A DNA stretch of 64,000 bases from Wurfbainia villosa (lineage: Eukaryota > Streptophyta > Magnoliopsida > Zingiberales > Zingiberaceae): NCBI GenBank assembly GCA_025175895.1, contig JAKLTH010000216.1:926001-990000 (forward strand). The letters are read 5' to 3'. Numbering within the stretch: the stretch's first letter is position 1; each line of letters opens with the position of its first letter. Shown here piece after piece: positions 1 through 11,945 of the stretch. The notes under the pieces were generated by a model. That model did not search any database and had not been told where the DNA came from. It was given only the letters and a program-made list of their open reading frames with translations. The translations under genes and the position numbers were made by a program.

Positions 1-124
1 CAATACGGTAGACCTTGTCGATCTCCTGTGTTGTGGGAGGAAGTCGGGGAATGACAGCTATTGGGGGCCACAGAGTATCCAACATGATGCAGAGTTGGTG
101 TGCATCATCGGATGATGATTATTA

Positions 125-484
125 GAGATACAGGGTCGACAGAAGAGTTACGCAGACCGGAGACGAAGGCCTTTGGAGTTCTCAGTTGGGGAACAGGTAT
201 TTCTGCGTGTTTCACATACGAAAAAGGTGAAACGATTTGGGCTAAAAGGGAAATTAGTTCCACGCTATATTGACCCATTTGAGATATTGGCATGGATAGG
301 AGGCGTAGCTTACCGGTTGACTTTATCTCCGACACTGGCGGGTGTTCACAACGTATTTTCTGTTTCTATACTGAGGAAATATGTGTCGCATGTTGATCAT
401 GTTCTGAAGAAGGTAGCAATTCCACATCAGCCTAATGCGACCTATGAGGAGATTCCAGTGCAGATTCTTGGTCGCAAGGAGTGA
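125..484 (+). pseudogene. Integrase C-terminal end of Ty3/gypsy pol
   Basis: The reading frame gives the usual end of chromovirus integrase: an RRRRPLEFSVG-like lead, then VFLRVS, the GLKGKLVPRYIDPFEIL block, VAYRLTL and GVHNVFSVSILRKYV. These are the DNA-binding GPY/F-type residues that follow the catalytic core. The frame ends at the TGA at 482-484. The stretch before 173 continues the same domain and belongs to pol upstream of the window. It is a transposon remnant, not a host gene. Only the last part of the protein is present here, so whether the whole element is intact cannot be told. Confidence 0.8.
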
Positions 485-698
485 CAATAGTGGGACGAAA
501 ACCATCCGACTCGTAAAGGGTGGATGATAGCATCATACAGATGAGGGGGTTATGTGAGAGCTGGAAGATACTATCCGAGCTCGATAGTCTCATCTGTTCA
601 CTTGAGGAAGGTATGTGGTCCTTTCGAAAACTTACTTGAAGTAATTTTTGCATGTTAGTACGAAATTTGAGGACCAAATTTTATTAAGTGGGGGAGAA

Positions 699-3600
699 TG
701 TAAGATACGGCGAAAAAAAAATTGTATGGTTAGGAGTTAATTACATCTAACCTAGCTTAAGAAATTTTAATAGTTTAATATAACCTATATTTAATTGAAT
801 CTAAGGTTAATGTCTTATTGGATTTAAACCATACTCATTCTCAAACCGACCCGTTAACATACTTAACACCGCACTGATTAATGCCTGCCCAGCCTTTAAT
901 CTCGTCGAAAATCTTCACTCGAGCGTTTCCTCAATCGCGCATTTCTCTCCAAATCTCCACAGTCGTGATGCCTTCTCCCAATTGTGACTCTTCCTTTCCG
1001 TGCTCACCGTCGTCGACCGCTTGCATCGTCGGAGCAGCTAACGGATCGTGCACCCCATCTTCTTTGCCTCATGCTCACGATCGCCGCCGCCTTTCTCTTG
1101 TCCTTACCTCACCGCCGCGCCGCGACCATCCACGGCTGCTCGCGACCCCGAGCAGAGCACGTCGCGTCCTACCGGCCCTGCGCGCGAGCACAGCGACGCC
1201 ACCTTCACCGCCGCCTTCGTTTCCCCCTTGCCCAGCCGTCGGTTGATGCCACTTTGTAGCCAGATCTCAGACGCAAGCAGCACCGTCGGCTTGTACTTTG
1301 CAACCACCGACGGTCTACGCTAGGATTCCTACGGAAGCTAGCAGATAGTAGCTCCGCCCGATTTTCCCTTGTGCTCCGTCATCACTGCATCTCGCAACGG
1401 ATTGAGGGATGGGATCAACGAAATTTTTGTGACTCAATTTGGCCACTTATATGAAGCATATCGGTTGTCTGACCAAATGCTTTAGAGGGATGTGATATCA
1501 TGGACTTCAATGGTTCCAACCTTATCGTACAATGGAAGAGTCGATCTATGAATTGGTCTATGGGTTCAGATTTGTGACGTAGCCATTATTGGATTTGATA
1601 TCAATTGGGGAGCAAGATGCTGAACGATGACGTCTAAGGTAGGTGAGTTTGTGTATTGATCTATTAATTGGAAGTATATCATGTTTTGTGTTGATTCATT
1701 GATTTAAAATAATGGGAAGGGATTTACTTGCAGTTAATGATTGGGGCAGATCAGATTCCATTAAGCGGAATAAAAGGATGGTTGTGATTGAAGTGAAGAT
1801 TAAGTAAGATTTGAATGTTTATAGTTGTATATCAGCTGTTTAGTTAATTGATCTGGATGTGTTATTGTTGGATTATATTGGTATTCTCCGGTTTCAGGAT
1901 TTTGATACGAGGAAAATTCGCGGACGTGAATACAATCAGCATGAGCTACATATCAGGTGGGTAATTCCTATCATGGTCAGGTAGTTTGAATATATGCAGA
2001 TTTAGATGCATGATCATCTTATATGATCATGTTACCTTGACTCTGTTTTATTTACTCTTGCGCTTGATACTTTACCTTTGGCTGTTAACTCCATTGCTGA
2101 GATCATGTTTGATTTTATCATGATTAGAAGTTATATATATAGGTGATGTAAGTAACCTATAATTTGTTTAGTTAAGTGCAAATAGTAAAGTCCGGATGAC
2201 AACCTGATTGTAAATTGAGCAAAAAGATCATCCGTAGATAGATAATGTCTTAAACCTAGGGTTAATTCTAGTACCCTTAGGTTGCATGTTTACCACCGAC
2301 CATGTATTGTGTAAATGGTCAGGTGAATGATATTTAGTGTGTCGCTACGGACCAGTGATCCTAGCTTGTTATAATCAATTGAGTACGACTCTATACAGGA
2401 TAGAGAGTGCGTCAATCAGTAAGTACGACTTTCTACAGGATAGATTGTGTGTCGATCAGTAAGTATGACTCTCTACAGGATAGAGAGTGCGTCCATTAGT
2501 TGAGTACAACTCTCTGTAGGATAGAGAGTGTGTCGATTAGATTGGTATGACTCTCTACATGATAGAGAGTGTTATAATCAGTTGGGTACGACTCTCTGCA
2601 GGATAGAGAGTGCGTTGATCTGATTAGTATAACTCTCTGTAGAATAGAGAGTCTGTGGTGGATGTCTGTATGTGGGACATTGCATTCATGTCATTTGCAT
2701 GCACACTAGCGACGTGGTCTCCCTTGTGGTTGAGAGGGTCGTCAGTTATCCTGCCTCCACGGTTACTCATAGGAGGAGTAACTGGTGTGAGGGCAGAGCA
2801 TTGTGGTGCCGCACTCTACTACTATAGACGGTGATAGTGGGATTTACGTGTCGTAGTCCTGCGTGTGTGGCACTCGACCACTCATGGGTAGTGACTGTCG
2901 GAGTGGCCAATAGGAGGGACCCCCATCGTGTAGCTTGCTCTTCACGCTTATATGCTACTCGATCATACTGCCCACTCGGCCACTCGAGAGCAGTGGTTGG
3001 TGTTGAGTTGGAACAATTATCATGCTCGAGCCACCAAGGTCACACTGGGTTCGTGGTAGCTTTAGGGTGAGCCGACATGACCATGCATGCTGCATTGCCG
3101 ACTTATGACATTTTTGCATATTGTCATATATATATATATATAGATGAATGATTGTGATTAGTATACATATATAGATGCAGTCTATACATATATATATGCT
3201 TATTGTGATGCTGCATTTGATTGTACTATGCTTGTTGCATTTGGTTGTACATCATTTTCATACATGCTACCCGCATCGCTTATATGATCGTGTAGGATAC
3301 CTGTATAGTTGTTGGATTGTCTATTGCATTCTTTGACCTGTATTTATGTCGTTATATGATTTAGAGCAGACTTCCTGTATATGTATATATTGTGGATATG
3401 TGCTCAGGTTGGATAGGTGTAGCGTAACATACTTTCAGGTATGTCTGCATTTTATATTGGCCTTTGGTTAGAAGGTATATACATGGATATGTTATCATGC
3501 TAGTGTTACCTGATATATACCTGTAGATTTTTCTATCGAAATACATATGATATTATATAATGTTTATTTATTACCTGCTAAGTTTTACTCACCACCACGG

Positions 3601-4025
3601 ACCCTGGGTTTTTTTGTCGCCCAGATAACAGGTAGCCGACTTCGTGATGGACTTGGAGCACTGCTGGCTGGGATCGTTTCATCTCAACTCCGAGAGTCCG
3701 AGTTTTTTTTGGGCTTTCATTGGTGTTCCGATATGGATTTGGTTTATGTGATGTTTTGTAGTGATTGGACACTGTAAATGTCTTTCTTTTCTGGTTTTGT
3801 TATGGTGGTTCTTGGTTTTGGTGTTAGTCATACCGGTAGAATGGGTGTGGGATTGTATTGTTGTTGTGTTGTTTCCGCTTTGTTTTGATGTGTTATTATG
3901 CTTACATTGTTATATGTTATATTTATTGTGGGCCCAAGGGCCTTGTATTAACTCGAAATGTTGCCACGTACAGGGGAGATGTCGTCCGTTTGATTTTCGG
4001 CACGACATACTCTCGGGGCGTGACA
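699..4025 (+). repeat. 3' LTR of the Del/Tekay-like element (about 3.3 kb)
   Basis: The LTR starts with TG just after the polypurine tract and ends with CA at 4024-4025. It contains a GC-rich block (about 880-1330), a 40-41 bp tandem array (2381-2660), and many short open frames on both strands that carry no recognisable protein. Those open frames should not be annotated as genes. Confidence 0.8.
2381..2660. repeat. Tandem repeat, 40-41 bp unit, about 7 copies, each with a small hairpin
   Basis: Units begin near 2381, 2421, 2461, 2502, 2543, 2584 and 2625. Each has the core ACTCTCTACAGGATAGAGAGT in variant form, in which ACTCTCT and AGAGAGT are inverted copies around a 6-7 base loop. Later units keep the pairing while the linker sequence drifts. 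It lies inside the LTR. Confidence 0.85.
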
Positions 4026-4705
4026 GTTGTCTGATAGAGTTGACTGTCAGGCTGATTTCGAAAAAAATAAGATTGTTTAGCCCGTTTTCAGCTATGGTAA
4101 AGTTCCCTAACCACTCCTAACCCTAGGATATGCTTTAGGAAGCATTATAAAGGGTGAAAATCCATTGGATATGGATTAGGAGAGTTGTTAGGGTGATGTA
4201 TCAAATTTAAGGGGTTGGAAAGTTCAATGTTGAACTTTGAACCTTATTTTTGATGGTTTAGAGTTCCTATTGGCTTAGGGATTTCCTAAGGATATTGTTG
4301 GTGCAATGGTCAAGGGGGAGCAAGCCTTTAAGGGGAGGTATCCATCATGGGATGATGAATGATATTTTTTCCTCATGAGGGGGAAAAATGAGATTTTGAG
4401 ATACCCAATTTGGAAATTAGGAGAGTGTGTAGGATTGTCTCTCTTGAGTGATATGAGACTTATCACTAGGAAGATTGTAGGCATCCTAGATATTTTTGGA
4501 CCAAGGGGGAGATTGTAAGATCTTATTGGGACATGAGACATTGACCTCCTTGGAGAGAACTTTTTTGATGTTAGGGAGAGAATGTTTGGAAGAAGTATTG
4601 GGAGAATTTATGGGATTACCAATTTGGGATAATTGGTAAGAAGATTTGAGTTAGTGTTCTAACTCAAAGGTATATGGTTTTGTCAAACATCAAAAAGGTA
4701 AAGAT

Positions 4706-6233
4706 TGTTGGTGCAATCGGCCCAGGTCACGATTGACCGGACTTGAGTTTGACTCGAGCGATGTTTTGATGTTTGATATGAAGGTTTGACATTGATGTTT
4801 GACATTGATGTCCGACATGTGTTGGGAAGATTGTTGGTGCAATCGACCCAAGTCACATTTGATGTGTGATGATGGTTTGACCATTGTCATGGAAAAGTCC
4901 AAGTCATGGGTACTTGGCATGGAAAGTCCAACATGGGTTGGAAAAGGAAAGTCCAAGCATGAGTTTTGGCATGGAAAGTCCAACATGGGTTGGCAAGGAA
5001 AAGTCCAAGCATGGGTCTTAGCATGGAAAGTCCAACATGGGTTGGCAAGGGAAAGTCCAAGCTTGAGTCTTGGCATTTGAGAAGTTCAAGGGGTTTGATA
5101 TTGACGGCGTAAAATATAAGGGTGAAGTCTTGGCAGCATAAGTCTAATGGTTGACGACGTAAAGTCCAAGCGGAGTCTTGACAGCATAAGCCAATGTACC
5201 TTGGCGGTGTAGACACCGTTAGCATGACAATAGCCGATGGAAGTACCTAAAGGCTAGCGTATGGATGAACAAATCATGGATGACTTGGAAGGATCCAATA
5301 GGCGCGAGACTGATGGAGGCGACTAGAAGACTTAGGTTTAGGCTACGAGTGGTCTAGCAAGTATGGGGACACCATACTTGAGGTTAAAACCTCATATTTG
5401 AGGTTGGCAGTCGACTGACAATATGGTCGGTTCGACTGCCGCGAGTCGACTAGAATTCGACTGTCGTTTAATGGTCGAAGGCTCGCGCGATCGCTCGTTG
5501 AAGCGATCGCCATGGACGATACGATGATGGTTCTGATGGTTACCACGAGCCGAGAGCCGATCGTGGCCGGAGGCGATCATCGGGCATTAACGATCGCTAA
5601 TGTGGGCGATCATCGCCAAGAGATCCGTTGGAATTTTTCCAGCGTTGATTGAGCCGTTGTCTCACGACAATAGTGACATCAGTCGACTGATAGTTCCGTA
5701 CAGTCGACTGATAGGCAAAAATCTAGCCCGATTGCAGGTTATAAAAGCAGCTCGGAAGAGGGATTTTGGCAGCGATTTTCTTAGGCGATTTGAAGCGATT
5801 TGCTGTTGCAAATCAGACTCTTCAAGGCTAGTCCAAGACAATCAACAAGCAAACATTTCAAAGCAATAGTTGTAAAATTTTCTTTACATTGTTTTGTATT
5901 TTCATCTTGTATTTGCTTGTTTACTTTGTATTATTTGTTGTAATTCATTGTACGAGATTTCTCCACCTCTGACTTATTGTCGAGAAGGAGTTTATTAGAT
6001 TAGTAGTGCGTGTTTGCATTGTTAGGGCTCTTACGAGCCCAATCCGTGGAGTAGGAACCATTCGATTCCGAACCATGTTATATGATTGTGTAATTGTGTG
6101 ATTGTGCTGTTTGTTATTGTTATTATCATTATTCCACTGCGCGCTAACACAATTTATAGAAACGATCGAATTCCTCCATCGACAAGTCAACGCACTATTC
6201 ACCCCCCCTCTAGCGGTCACAACGGTCCCAACA
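4706..6233 (+). repeat. 3' LTR of the SIRE-like copia element (about 1.5 kb)
   Basis: The LTR runs from TGTTGG to CCAACA. A second TGTTGGTGCAATCGACCC occurs near 4832, about 125 bases inside the first, so the LTR head is partly duplicated. It contains a 52 bp tandem array (4921-5076) and a T-rich stretch (5877-5945) that may hold the polyadenylation signal. Confidence 0.7.
4921..5076. repeat. Tandem repeat, 52 bp unit, 3 copies
   Basis: Copies start at 4921, 4973 and 5025, each beginning GGAAAGTCCAACATGGGTTGG and ending with a TTGGCAT- or TTAGCAT-like tail. The repeat creates open frames on both strands that do not look like real proteins. It lies inside the SIRE-like LTR. Confidence 0.85.
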
Positions 6234-6432
6234 AATTCCGGGCGCATCACGATCAAAAATGGCTGCGATTGCGACCGTCAGTGTCGTGATCACTGGCGGC
6301 CACAATCGCGGTCGTTTTCGACCGTGATTCGGCCAAAATCCAACCTTCCGTTGACGAATTCGAGCAGATTTCGGACGTGATTACTATATATTTTCCTTTC
6401 ATCGCGCACGAGTACGCAACAACGGACGCTTA

Positions 6433-6467
<35 letters not shown>

Positions 6468-6836
6468 ATTTTGATCTACCGCGCGGCGGATTGGTGCGCG
6501 CTCGTGCGCGAAAACGAGAAATGCACAGTGAAATCATGCGCGCTCTCTTCTTGCCCGACAATTGCAACCCGAATCGTCGGTGGACAACCATATTGCGGTC
6601 GGAATCTGGCCGCATCGTGGTTGCCAATGCCGCGGCCACTGGCGGCCACGATTGCGCCGGATTCCGACCGGGAATCGATCGGATTTCGACTACCGTCCGA
6701 TTGGAATCCAATGCTGGCCTGACAGTGGTCGAAATCCGACCAACCGCCGACGATTCTGACCTACTACGATGCGGGCAAAAAGAAGCACGCGGGTAGGTAC
6801 GCATTGCGCACGAGCGCGGACGAAAGAAGCGCGCAA

Positions 6837-6912
<76 letters not shown>
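6234..6912. repeat. GC-rich unclassified repeat with two (TA)n microsatellites
   Basis: The stretch is rich in short inverted and direct copies of GATTCCGACC- and GGCGGCCA-like words, interrupted by (TA)n at about 6432-6459 and a long (AT)n at about 6838-6912. A looser relative with the same CACACGA...GTGCACGA arrangement beside a (TA)n run occurs at 38160-38700. The open frames on both strands show no known domain, so I treat it as non-coding repeat DNA. Confidence 0.5.
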
Positions 6913-6916
<4 letters not shown>

Positions 6917-7370
6917 TTGGAACTGAAACAACTCTAAGTCACGCCGTGATATATTGTAGTAATTATTATTAATATTTGAAAATTTTTAACTATTAAATTT
7001 AAAATAAAAATCTTTTTAGCACCACTTATAAATAGTAAAAAATAAACGTTCACATTTATTGCTTTTATGGTACATCATAAATTCACGCTGACCAAGTGAA
7101 CCATATACAATGCCAAATAGGTTACAAGAATTTATTCAGTCATTGAACTCTTCTTAACGACTATAACCACCTAAAAAATATTCAAAAGTAAAAAAAAAAA
7201 CACAAAAAAACAAACAAACAAACAAACAAACTGATCGCTTTTGCTAGTTTCTTCTTTCATACTAGTTCATTTGCAATGTAATATATATGCGATAGACGAC
7301 TCAAGGTCGACGAGGATCGAATCGAAAGTAGTGGCAATTGCAGTTGCGGATAAGATTATGGAACAAATTG
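6913..7370. other. Intergenic, AT-rich; 3' flank of the fluoride exporter gene
   Basis: The stretch is AT-rich with a CAAA microsatellite near 7205-7231. It probably includes the 3' untranslated region and polyadenylation site of the minus-strand fluoride exporter gene. I see no other gene in it. Confidence 0.5.
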
Positions 7371-10300
7371 TCATCTGTAATCTTTGATCCATACAGGAAC
7401 TGAGTAGATAAGAGTTCCCAGTGCAAATGATACTGTGATGGTAGCAGCAATGTACAAGAAAGCATTCAAGCCATGCCCAGTCTTCCACATAGCATAAACC
7501 TCCGCAACAAAAGTAGAAACAGTGCTCAAGCACCCAAGAAACCCTAGCTGAATCCCACTTATGATAATTGTGCATCTGTTTGTGTTTACCTGTTCCAAGG
7601 AAAAAGATAACAGATTCTATCTCAAACACAATGAAGAGGAGACTGCATTTTAATAAGAGATCAAAACTTAAGACTACACGGAAGTATTTAGTAGTCAAAT
7701 AGCAAGTCCAGATAGTTTGATGACCATAAACTAGAAATCGACAGTGAATCACTGAGAAACAAGGATTTTCTTTTCTGCAAAATATTATATGCAGGCTGCA
7801 TGTGTTCTTGTTCTTTGTTTCCATTTTATTTTCTTTGGAAGTGGCTATATCTAAGTTCCATAGACATTTGAGCAAGGAATTTGACTCTGAATTGACAAAG
7901 CTCAAGTAAGATTCGTCCATCAAATAGGCGTAAGAAATCAACATCACTACCAACATCGAAAGCAAATAAATCATTTTTTATCACATCCACTAATGTCTTT
8001 GTTTAATCCCCCTTTACGGCTAACACTCTCGTCAAATATCAACTCTTTTAACTGTAGAGTCTACTAATCCCTTTTGAATATGTCCATGATATATTTTCTC
8101 TCATTTGTTCATATATTAGAGGAAAATCTAATTGCTCTAGTTGAAATAGAAGTGCAAAATTATTCCTATATTGAGAATCAAATATATTACCGCTTTGCTA
8201 ATGGTAGCAAGTGCAGCCATGATACATGCTGCAAGGACATTGGCCAGGAGTGTTCCTATTGGTAGCCACTTGAGCATTCGTTGCCTTCCTAGACCTTGAC
8301 CATTTAACCTAGCCAAGTGCCAGCGTATCCACACACCTGGAGGACCCACCAAGAAAGCTAGCCAAGGAATGGCAGAGTTACTGAGATCATCAAGCTTGAT
8401 CCTGAAGAATTCTGCACTCAGGATCCATATCGATAACCAGATCAGTAAAACAGCAATCAGTATGGCCACATGCTTATTCAAGTTATCCACCCTCCATTTT
8501 TCCAGGCCGGATGTTCTCCTTGTCGGATTCTCACCCCACCCGATAACTCTTTTTCGAAGTCTTCCAGCACATCCAATTCCAAATATGATGCTGTAGTTGA
8601 CGAGAAAAATCCCTATTGACAGCTAGGGAGATAAGTAAACGTACCAAAACTATCCTAATGGATTCAGAAGTTATCTCTTGAAACCATGTTACCTACCAAG
8701 TACGATGCCAGCAATGGCATCAGCCCAGTGGCTTTTGGAAGATGATTCAAGCATCTTCTGGTTCCATCCACTGAATGTAGTGAGACTGCCCAGGTAGCCT
8801 GTGCTTAATCCTACCTGCAAATGATCAGATACGAGGAGAATATCTGCCTTGAACACGAATCCGACCCACCCCATCAGAAAGGAACCCAACTGTTACAGAA
8901 CTCATCTCAATTAAAAGCGACATTAGAGAAAGGAAGATAGACATTCAGCTAATTATACTTTCAAGGAAGATGAGGAAGTACCATATTGGAGGGAAGATCA
9001 AGATACAATGGATTATTTTCACCTGTGAGATTTAAGTGGTCAGGCCCAAAGAGCTTTTGTAGTAAATATCTTGTATATACCTGTATGGTAAAGAGACATG
9101 AACTTGATTATTGTAAAAAAAAAAACAAATTGATAAACAAACAAAACGAGTGGCATATAAACACAGCATCAGCATAGCACAAAGTGGATGCTGCATAGAT
9201 ATTATTCATATTAATGCATATCCTGAATCAAGGAATCAGAAGATGAAATTGTTCAAGGAATCTTAAGTAACTGGAAAAAAACTCAAAAGCCAAGAACAAT
9301 AGCAAAGTAATGACAGAATTGAAATAATTTGTGTTGTAAAGGGTGGTCCATCTTTGGCAGAAAACTAATTACCCCTAGTATGTTGACATAGCAATGTATT
9401 GAAATTTCAGTTAGTACCATAACAAGATATTTGAACGCATCTACTATGGTCACATTAAAGAAAAACCAATAGTAAGGTAAAAATAGCAAGCACAGATCTA
9501 CTCAAATCTGGCATTCACGAAGCAAAACCATAGAATGAAAAAAATAAATGCTTAACATTACAAAGATCCCTACTCCCCTGACCAAACTATCCAGCAAATT
9601 CTTAATAATCATACAAAAGAAATTTAGAATATTACCCCAAGAATTCCAAAGACGGACAAATGGCTTAGGTATGAAATGTAGTCCAGCAAAAATGGAAGCT
9701 TGTATGGCTTATCCTGCAAAAGAATACACAGTCTCAGATAAACATGTCTCTCCATCTCAATTACAACTAGTCATCCACAAGCCTTACAGTACATGACATT
9801 TGACTATTTCCCTTTGTGGACATCATTGGATCAGTTGGCAGAGGAGACACAATTTCCTCTGTTAATGGAGTCACATTTGATGGTAAGCCGACAACCTTTG
9901 ACCGAGAATCAAATGACAATATCAGTGCATCATCGGCAAAGGTCAACAATCCATCTTCATTTTCCTCATCGTTGATTCTAGTCCCTCTACATCCCACTTG
10001 AGCTAGTGAACTATCTACCCTATCCACCAATTCCTGTGGCAGTGTGACTTTGTCCCCATGCTCACTGGAAAAACTAACTGAACTCTGCCAAGAATGCCTC
10101 GTGCTCATTCTACGTAGTGAACCAGGTCTCAGACCATTTTCATCTATATCGACAGTTCTTGTTTGATCAACATCAGCTCCTGCTGGTGTAGTGGCGTTGG
10201 TAGGTATACCTTCAATTATCAGATTCGGTCTGATAGAGCCAAGAGGCCACGATCCTGTGGCACTGATCCTACCCAGAGAAGCAGTCCTCAAAAAAATCCT

Positions 10301-10434
10301 CTGTCTAGATAAATCTAAGCTCAGGCGAATACTGTGAGATCGTGCAGATGGACTAGTAATCTCACTCATGGCATCACCTCGGAGTGATTCATGCATTCTT
10401 TCAAGCTCTTCCATGAACAATCTAACTTCTTCAG
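7371..10434 (-). CDS. FEX: Fluoride export protein (CrcB/FEX family), six exons seen, 5' end uncertain
   Basis: This gene encodes a plant CrcB/FEX fluoride channel, which removes F- from the cytoplasm across the plasma membrane. Exons read on the minus strand: 10434-9788, 9713-9636, 9080-8982, 8889-8697, 8612-8191 and 7589-7371 (stop TGA). All introns are GT-AG and the phases agree. Two CrcB repeats follow a hydrophilic N-terminal region of about 210 residues. Repeat 1 has VYTRYLLQKLFGP, LPSNMLGSFLMGW and TGYLGSLTTFSGW. Repeat 2 has GPPGVWIRWHLARLNG, PIGTLLANVLAA and LGFLGCLSTVSTF. These are the family's R-Y, N-x-x-G and G-x-TTFS signatures, in the two-domain fused form known from eukaryotes. 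The first visible exon opens after a good acceptor and needs one base from an upstream exon. The start is either there or at an ATG inside the exon (10414 or 10369). A GC-rich stretch at 11190-11430 may hold the 5' untranslated exon. Confidence 0.9.
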
Positions 10435-11870
10435 CTGCAAGAAAGAAAGAAGTTAAATTCTGAAGCACACAATTTGACCTTTTGAAGATAAGGCTAAAAG
10501 CGTGCAAAAACTGTGGAGGGAAATGAACTTTTTCTCTTTTAGTTAGTGTGGTGGCCTGTGGATGTCCTCATAGGTTGATTCCATTTGACAATATAATGCG
10601 AGAACAAAAAAAAAATGACATAAGAAACCATTCACTGCATCAAGTCACATGATACGACAGAGATTGTTTTCTGTAAAGTAAAAAAAAGTTTCAATATGCA
10701 GACGCTGGTTCATCCATGAAACAAACAGAAGTCGTTAATTTTAAATTTCCAGAAAGCCAATAAGAGATTTGTCAAAGTGGGGCAGGTAGAGACAGCAATC
10801 AGAGCTCTCAGAGGCCACAGAAAAAAAAAAAATTCCCTGGTCAGAGATGGCCTGGATATCAATCGCATGTCGCGAACCGATTAAAATAATTAACCTAGGG
10901 AATCATCAATTACTGTAGCAAGAGTCAACCATTGCGTTGAGGACTCTGTATCATTTTGGACATCCCAAAAAGCCACAATCGAAAACCAATACCTCTTTTT
11001 TTCGAAAACTTTGTATGGCATTGTTTATTCTACCTGCAACAATCCAGAAACGTACGTCGTTCCATGGGCGATAGATTTCAATAGAAGCAGTGCAAAAAGT
11101 CATATCATCTGGATCTACGATATCCGTCCAACGATACAGACATGTCGATCGTTTTCTTTTGAACACCAAAGGTCGAACGGGGAAACTACGATTCATACAC
11201 AAAGGTGAGGATTTGGAGAGAGAGAGAAGAATCGAACCGAAGCAGGCGGAGGAACCGGCCGGACAAGTAAAACAAAGAGGATCAAGAAAGAGCGCCGCCT
11301 GCGAACAGCACTTCCTCGGGTCGCCGGCAACGCCGGACAGGTGCCTCCCGGCTGGCCGCCTGAGGAATCGGCGACACCAGGCTTTGGATTGGAGGCGGAC
11401 GAGCTCGATCGTTGGGACCGATCCAACTCTCAAGCCTCACCCAGATCCCATCCACCGCCAAGCGCCATTTTCGCGGTTCCGTGTCAAACCTTGACGTTTA
11501 TAGCACCGTTCGGCTGAAGAATATTGTGATGCTGCGCAGCATTTTTATTTTTATTTTTATTTTTAGCAAAAAGGAATTTATCAAGTTTCAGAGGTAAATT
11601 TTATTGAATTCTATTATTATTATTATTATTATTTGACAATAAAATGGAAATGGGGCATCAAAATTTGTTATTACTGATATTTGTTGCTATATATTTTTGC
11701 TGAGGCTAAATGAGAAAAAGGTTAAAAATTAGTTTTTTTTTCTCAGTGTTAATTTGGTAATTCTTTGAGTGAACATGTATCATGTCTCATTTAGTTGGTT
11801 TTAAATTATTTCAAAAATAACGAGAGTGTTTTGAAAAATGATAAAATTCAAGGGGCAAAATGATTTTTTT
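10435..11870. other. Upstream region of FEX and intergenic space to RPN6
   Basis: On the minus strand a CT-rich, GC-rich block (about 11190-11430) looks like the 5' untranslated exon of the fluoride exporter. The rest down to 10435 would be intron. Open frames across the block on both strands match nothing I know. From 11540 to 11870 the DNA is AT-rich with TTTTTA and TAT runs. Confidence 0.4.
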
Positions 11871-11873
11871 TGT

Positions 11874-11945
11874 ATATATATATATAAGCAATGGTTGTGT
11901 TCGTAACGAGGCCAAGGCCCGCCTCACTTTAGTTCGGCCCATTTA
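11874..11945 (+). promoter_or_regulatory. Candidate RPN6 promoter: TATA-like run and GGCCC (site II) motifs
   Basis: A TATATATATATAAG run (11874-11888) is followed by AAGGCCCGCC (about 11914) and TTCGGCCCATT (11933-11943). GGCCCA/TGGGCC site II elements are common upstream of plant proteasome, ribosomal and other housekeeping genes. The non-coding first exon of RPN6 probably starts shortly after. The transcription start is inferred. Confidence 0.45.

Larger units (their letters stand above)
1..4025 (+). mobile_element. Ty3/gypsy (Del/Tekay-like) LTR retrotransposon, 3' part
   Basis: The window opens inside the pol gene of a chromovirus-like Ty3/gypsy element and runs to the end of its 3' LTR. 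The end of integrase is followed by a short spacer, a polypurine tract (GTGGGGGAGAA, about 689-698) and an LTR that begins TGTAAGATACGG and ends GGGGCGTGACA. This end pattern and the very long LTR (about 3.3 kb) are typical of the Del/Tekay lineage. The 5' part lies outside the window, so the upstream target-site duplication cannot be checked; the five bases after the LTR are GTTGT. The lineage is inferred from the ends and the integrase tail, not from a database search. Confidence 0.85.
4026..6233 (+). mobile_element. Ty1/copia SIRE-like element, 3' internal remnant plus 3' LTR
   Basis: The LTR starts TGTTGGTGCAATC after a TTTTGTCAAACATCAAAAAG stretch, the usual 3' end context of Sirevirus/SIRE-type copia elements, and ends CCCCCTCTAGCGG...GGTCCCAACA. 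The 680 bases before the LTR look like its 3' internal non-coding region; another purine-rich AGGGGGAGATTGT lies near 4503. The Del/Tekay-like element directly abuts this remnant, which suggests that it inserted into it. No matching target-site duplication is visible around the LTR. Confidence 0.7.

Noticed and set aside
881..1323. Overlapping open frames on both strands, up to 121 codons
   Set aside because: They lie inside the 3.3 kb LTR, result from its GC-rich composition, and show no domain in any frame.
4690..5225. Open frames on both strands with repeated peptide units
   Set aside because: They follow exactly the 52 bp tandem repeat inside the SIRE-like LTR. The repeat explains the open frames.
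6430..6804. Overlapping 80-124 codon frames on both strands in GC-rich sequence
   Set aside because: The block is a repeat flanked by (TA)n. The frames run into the microsatellite and have no recognisable motif.
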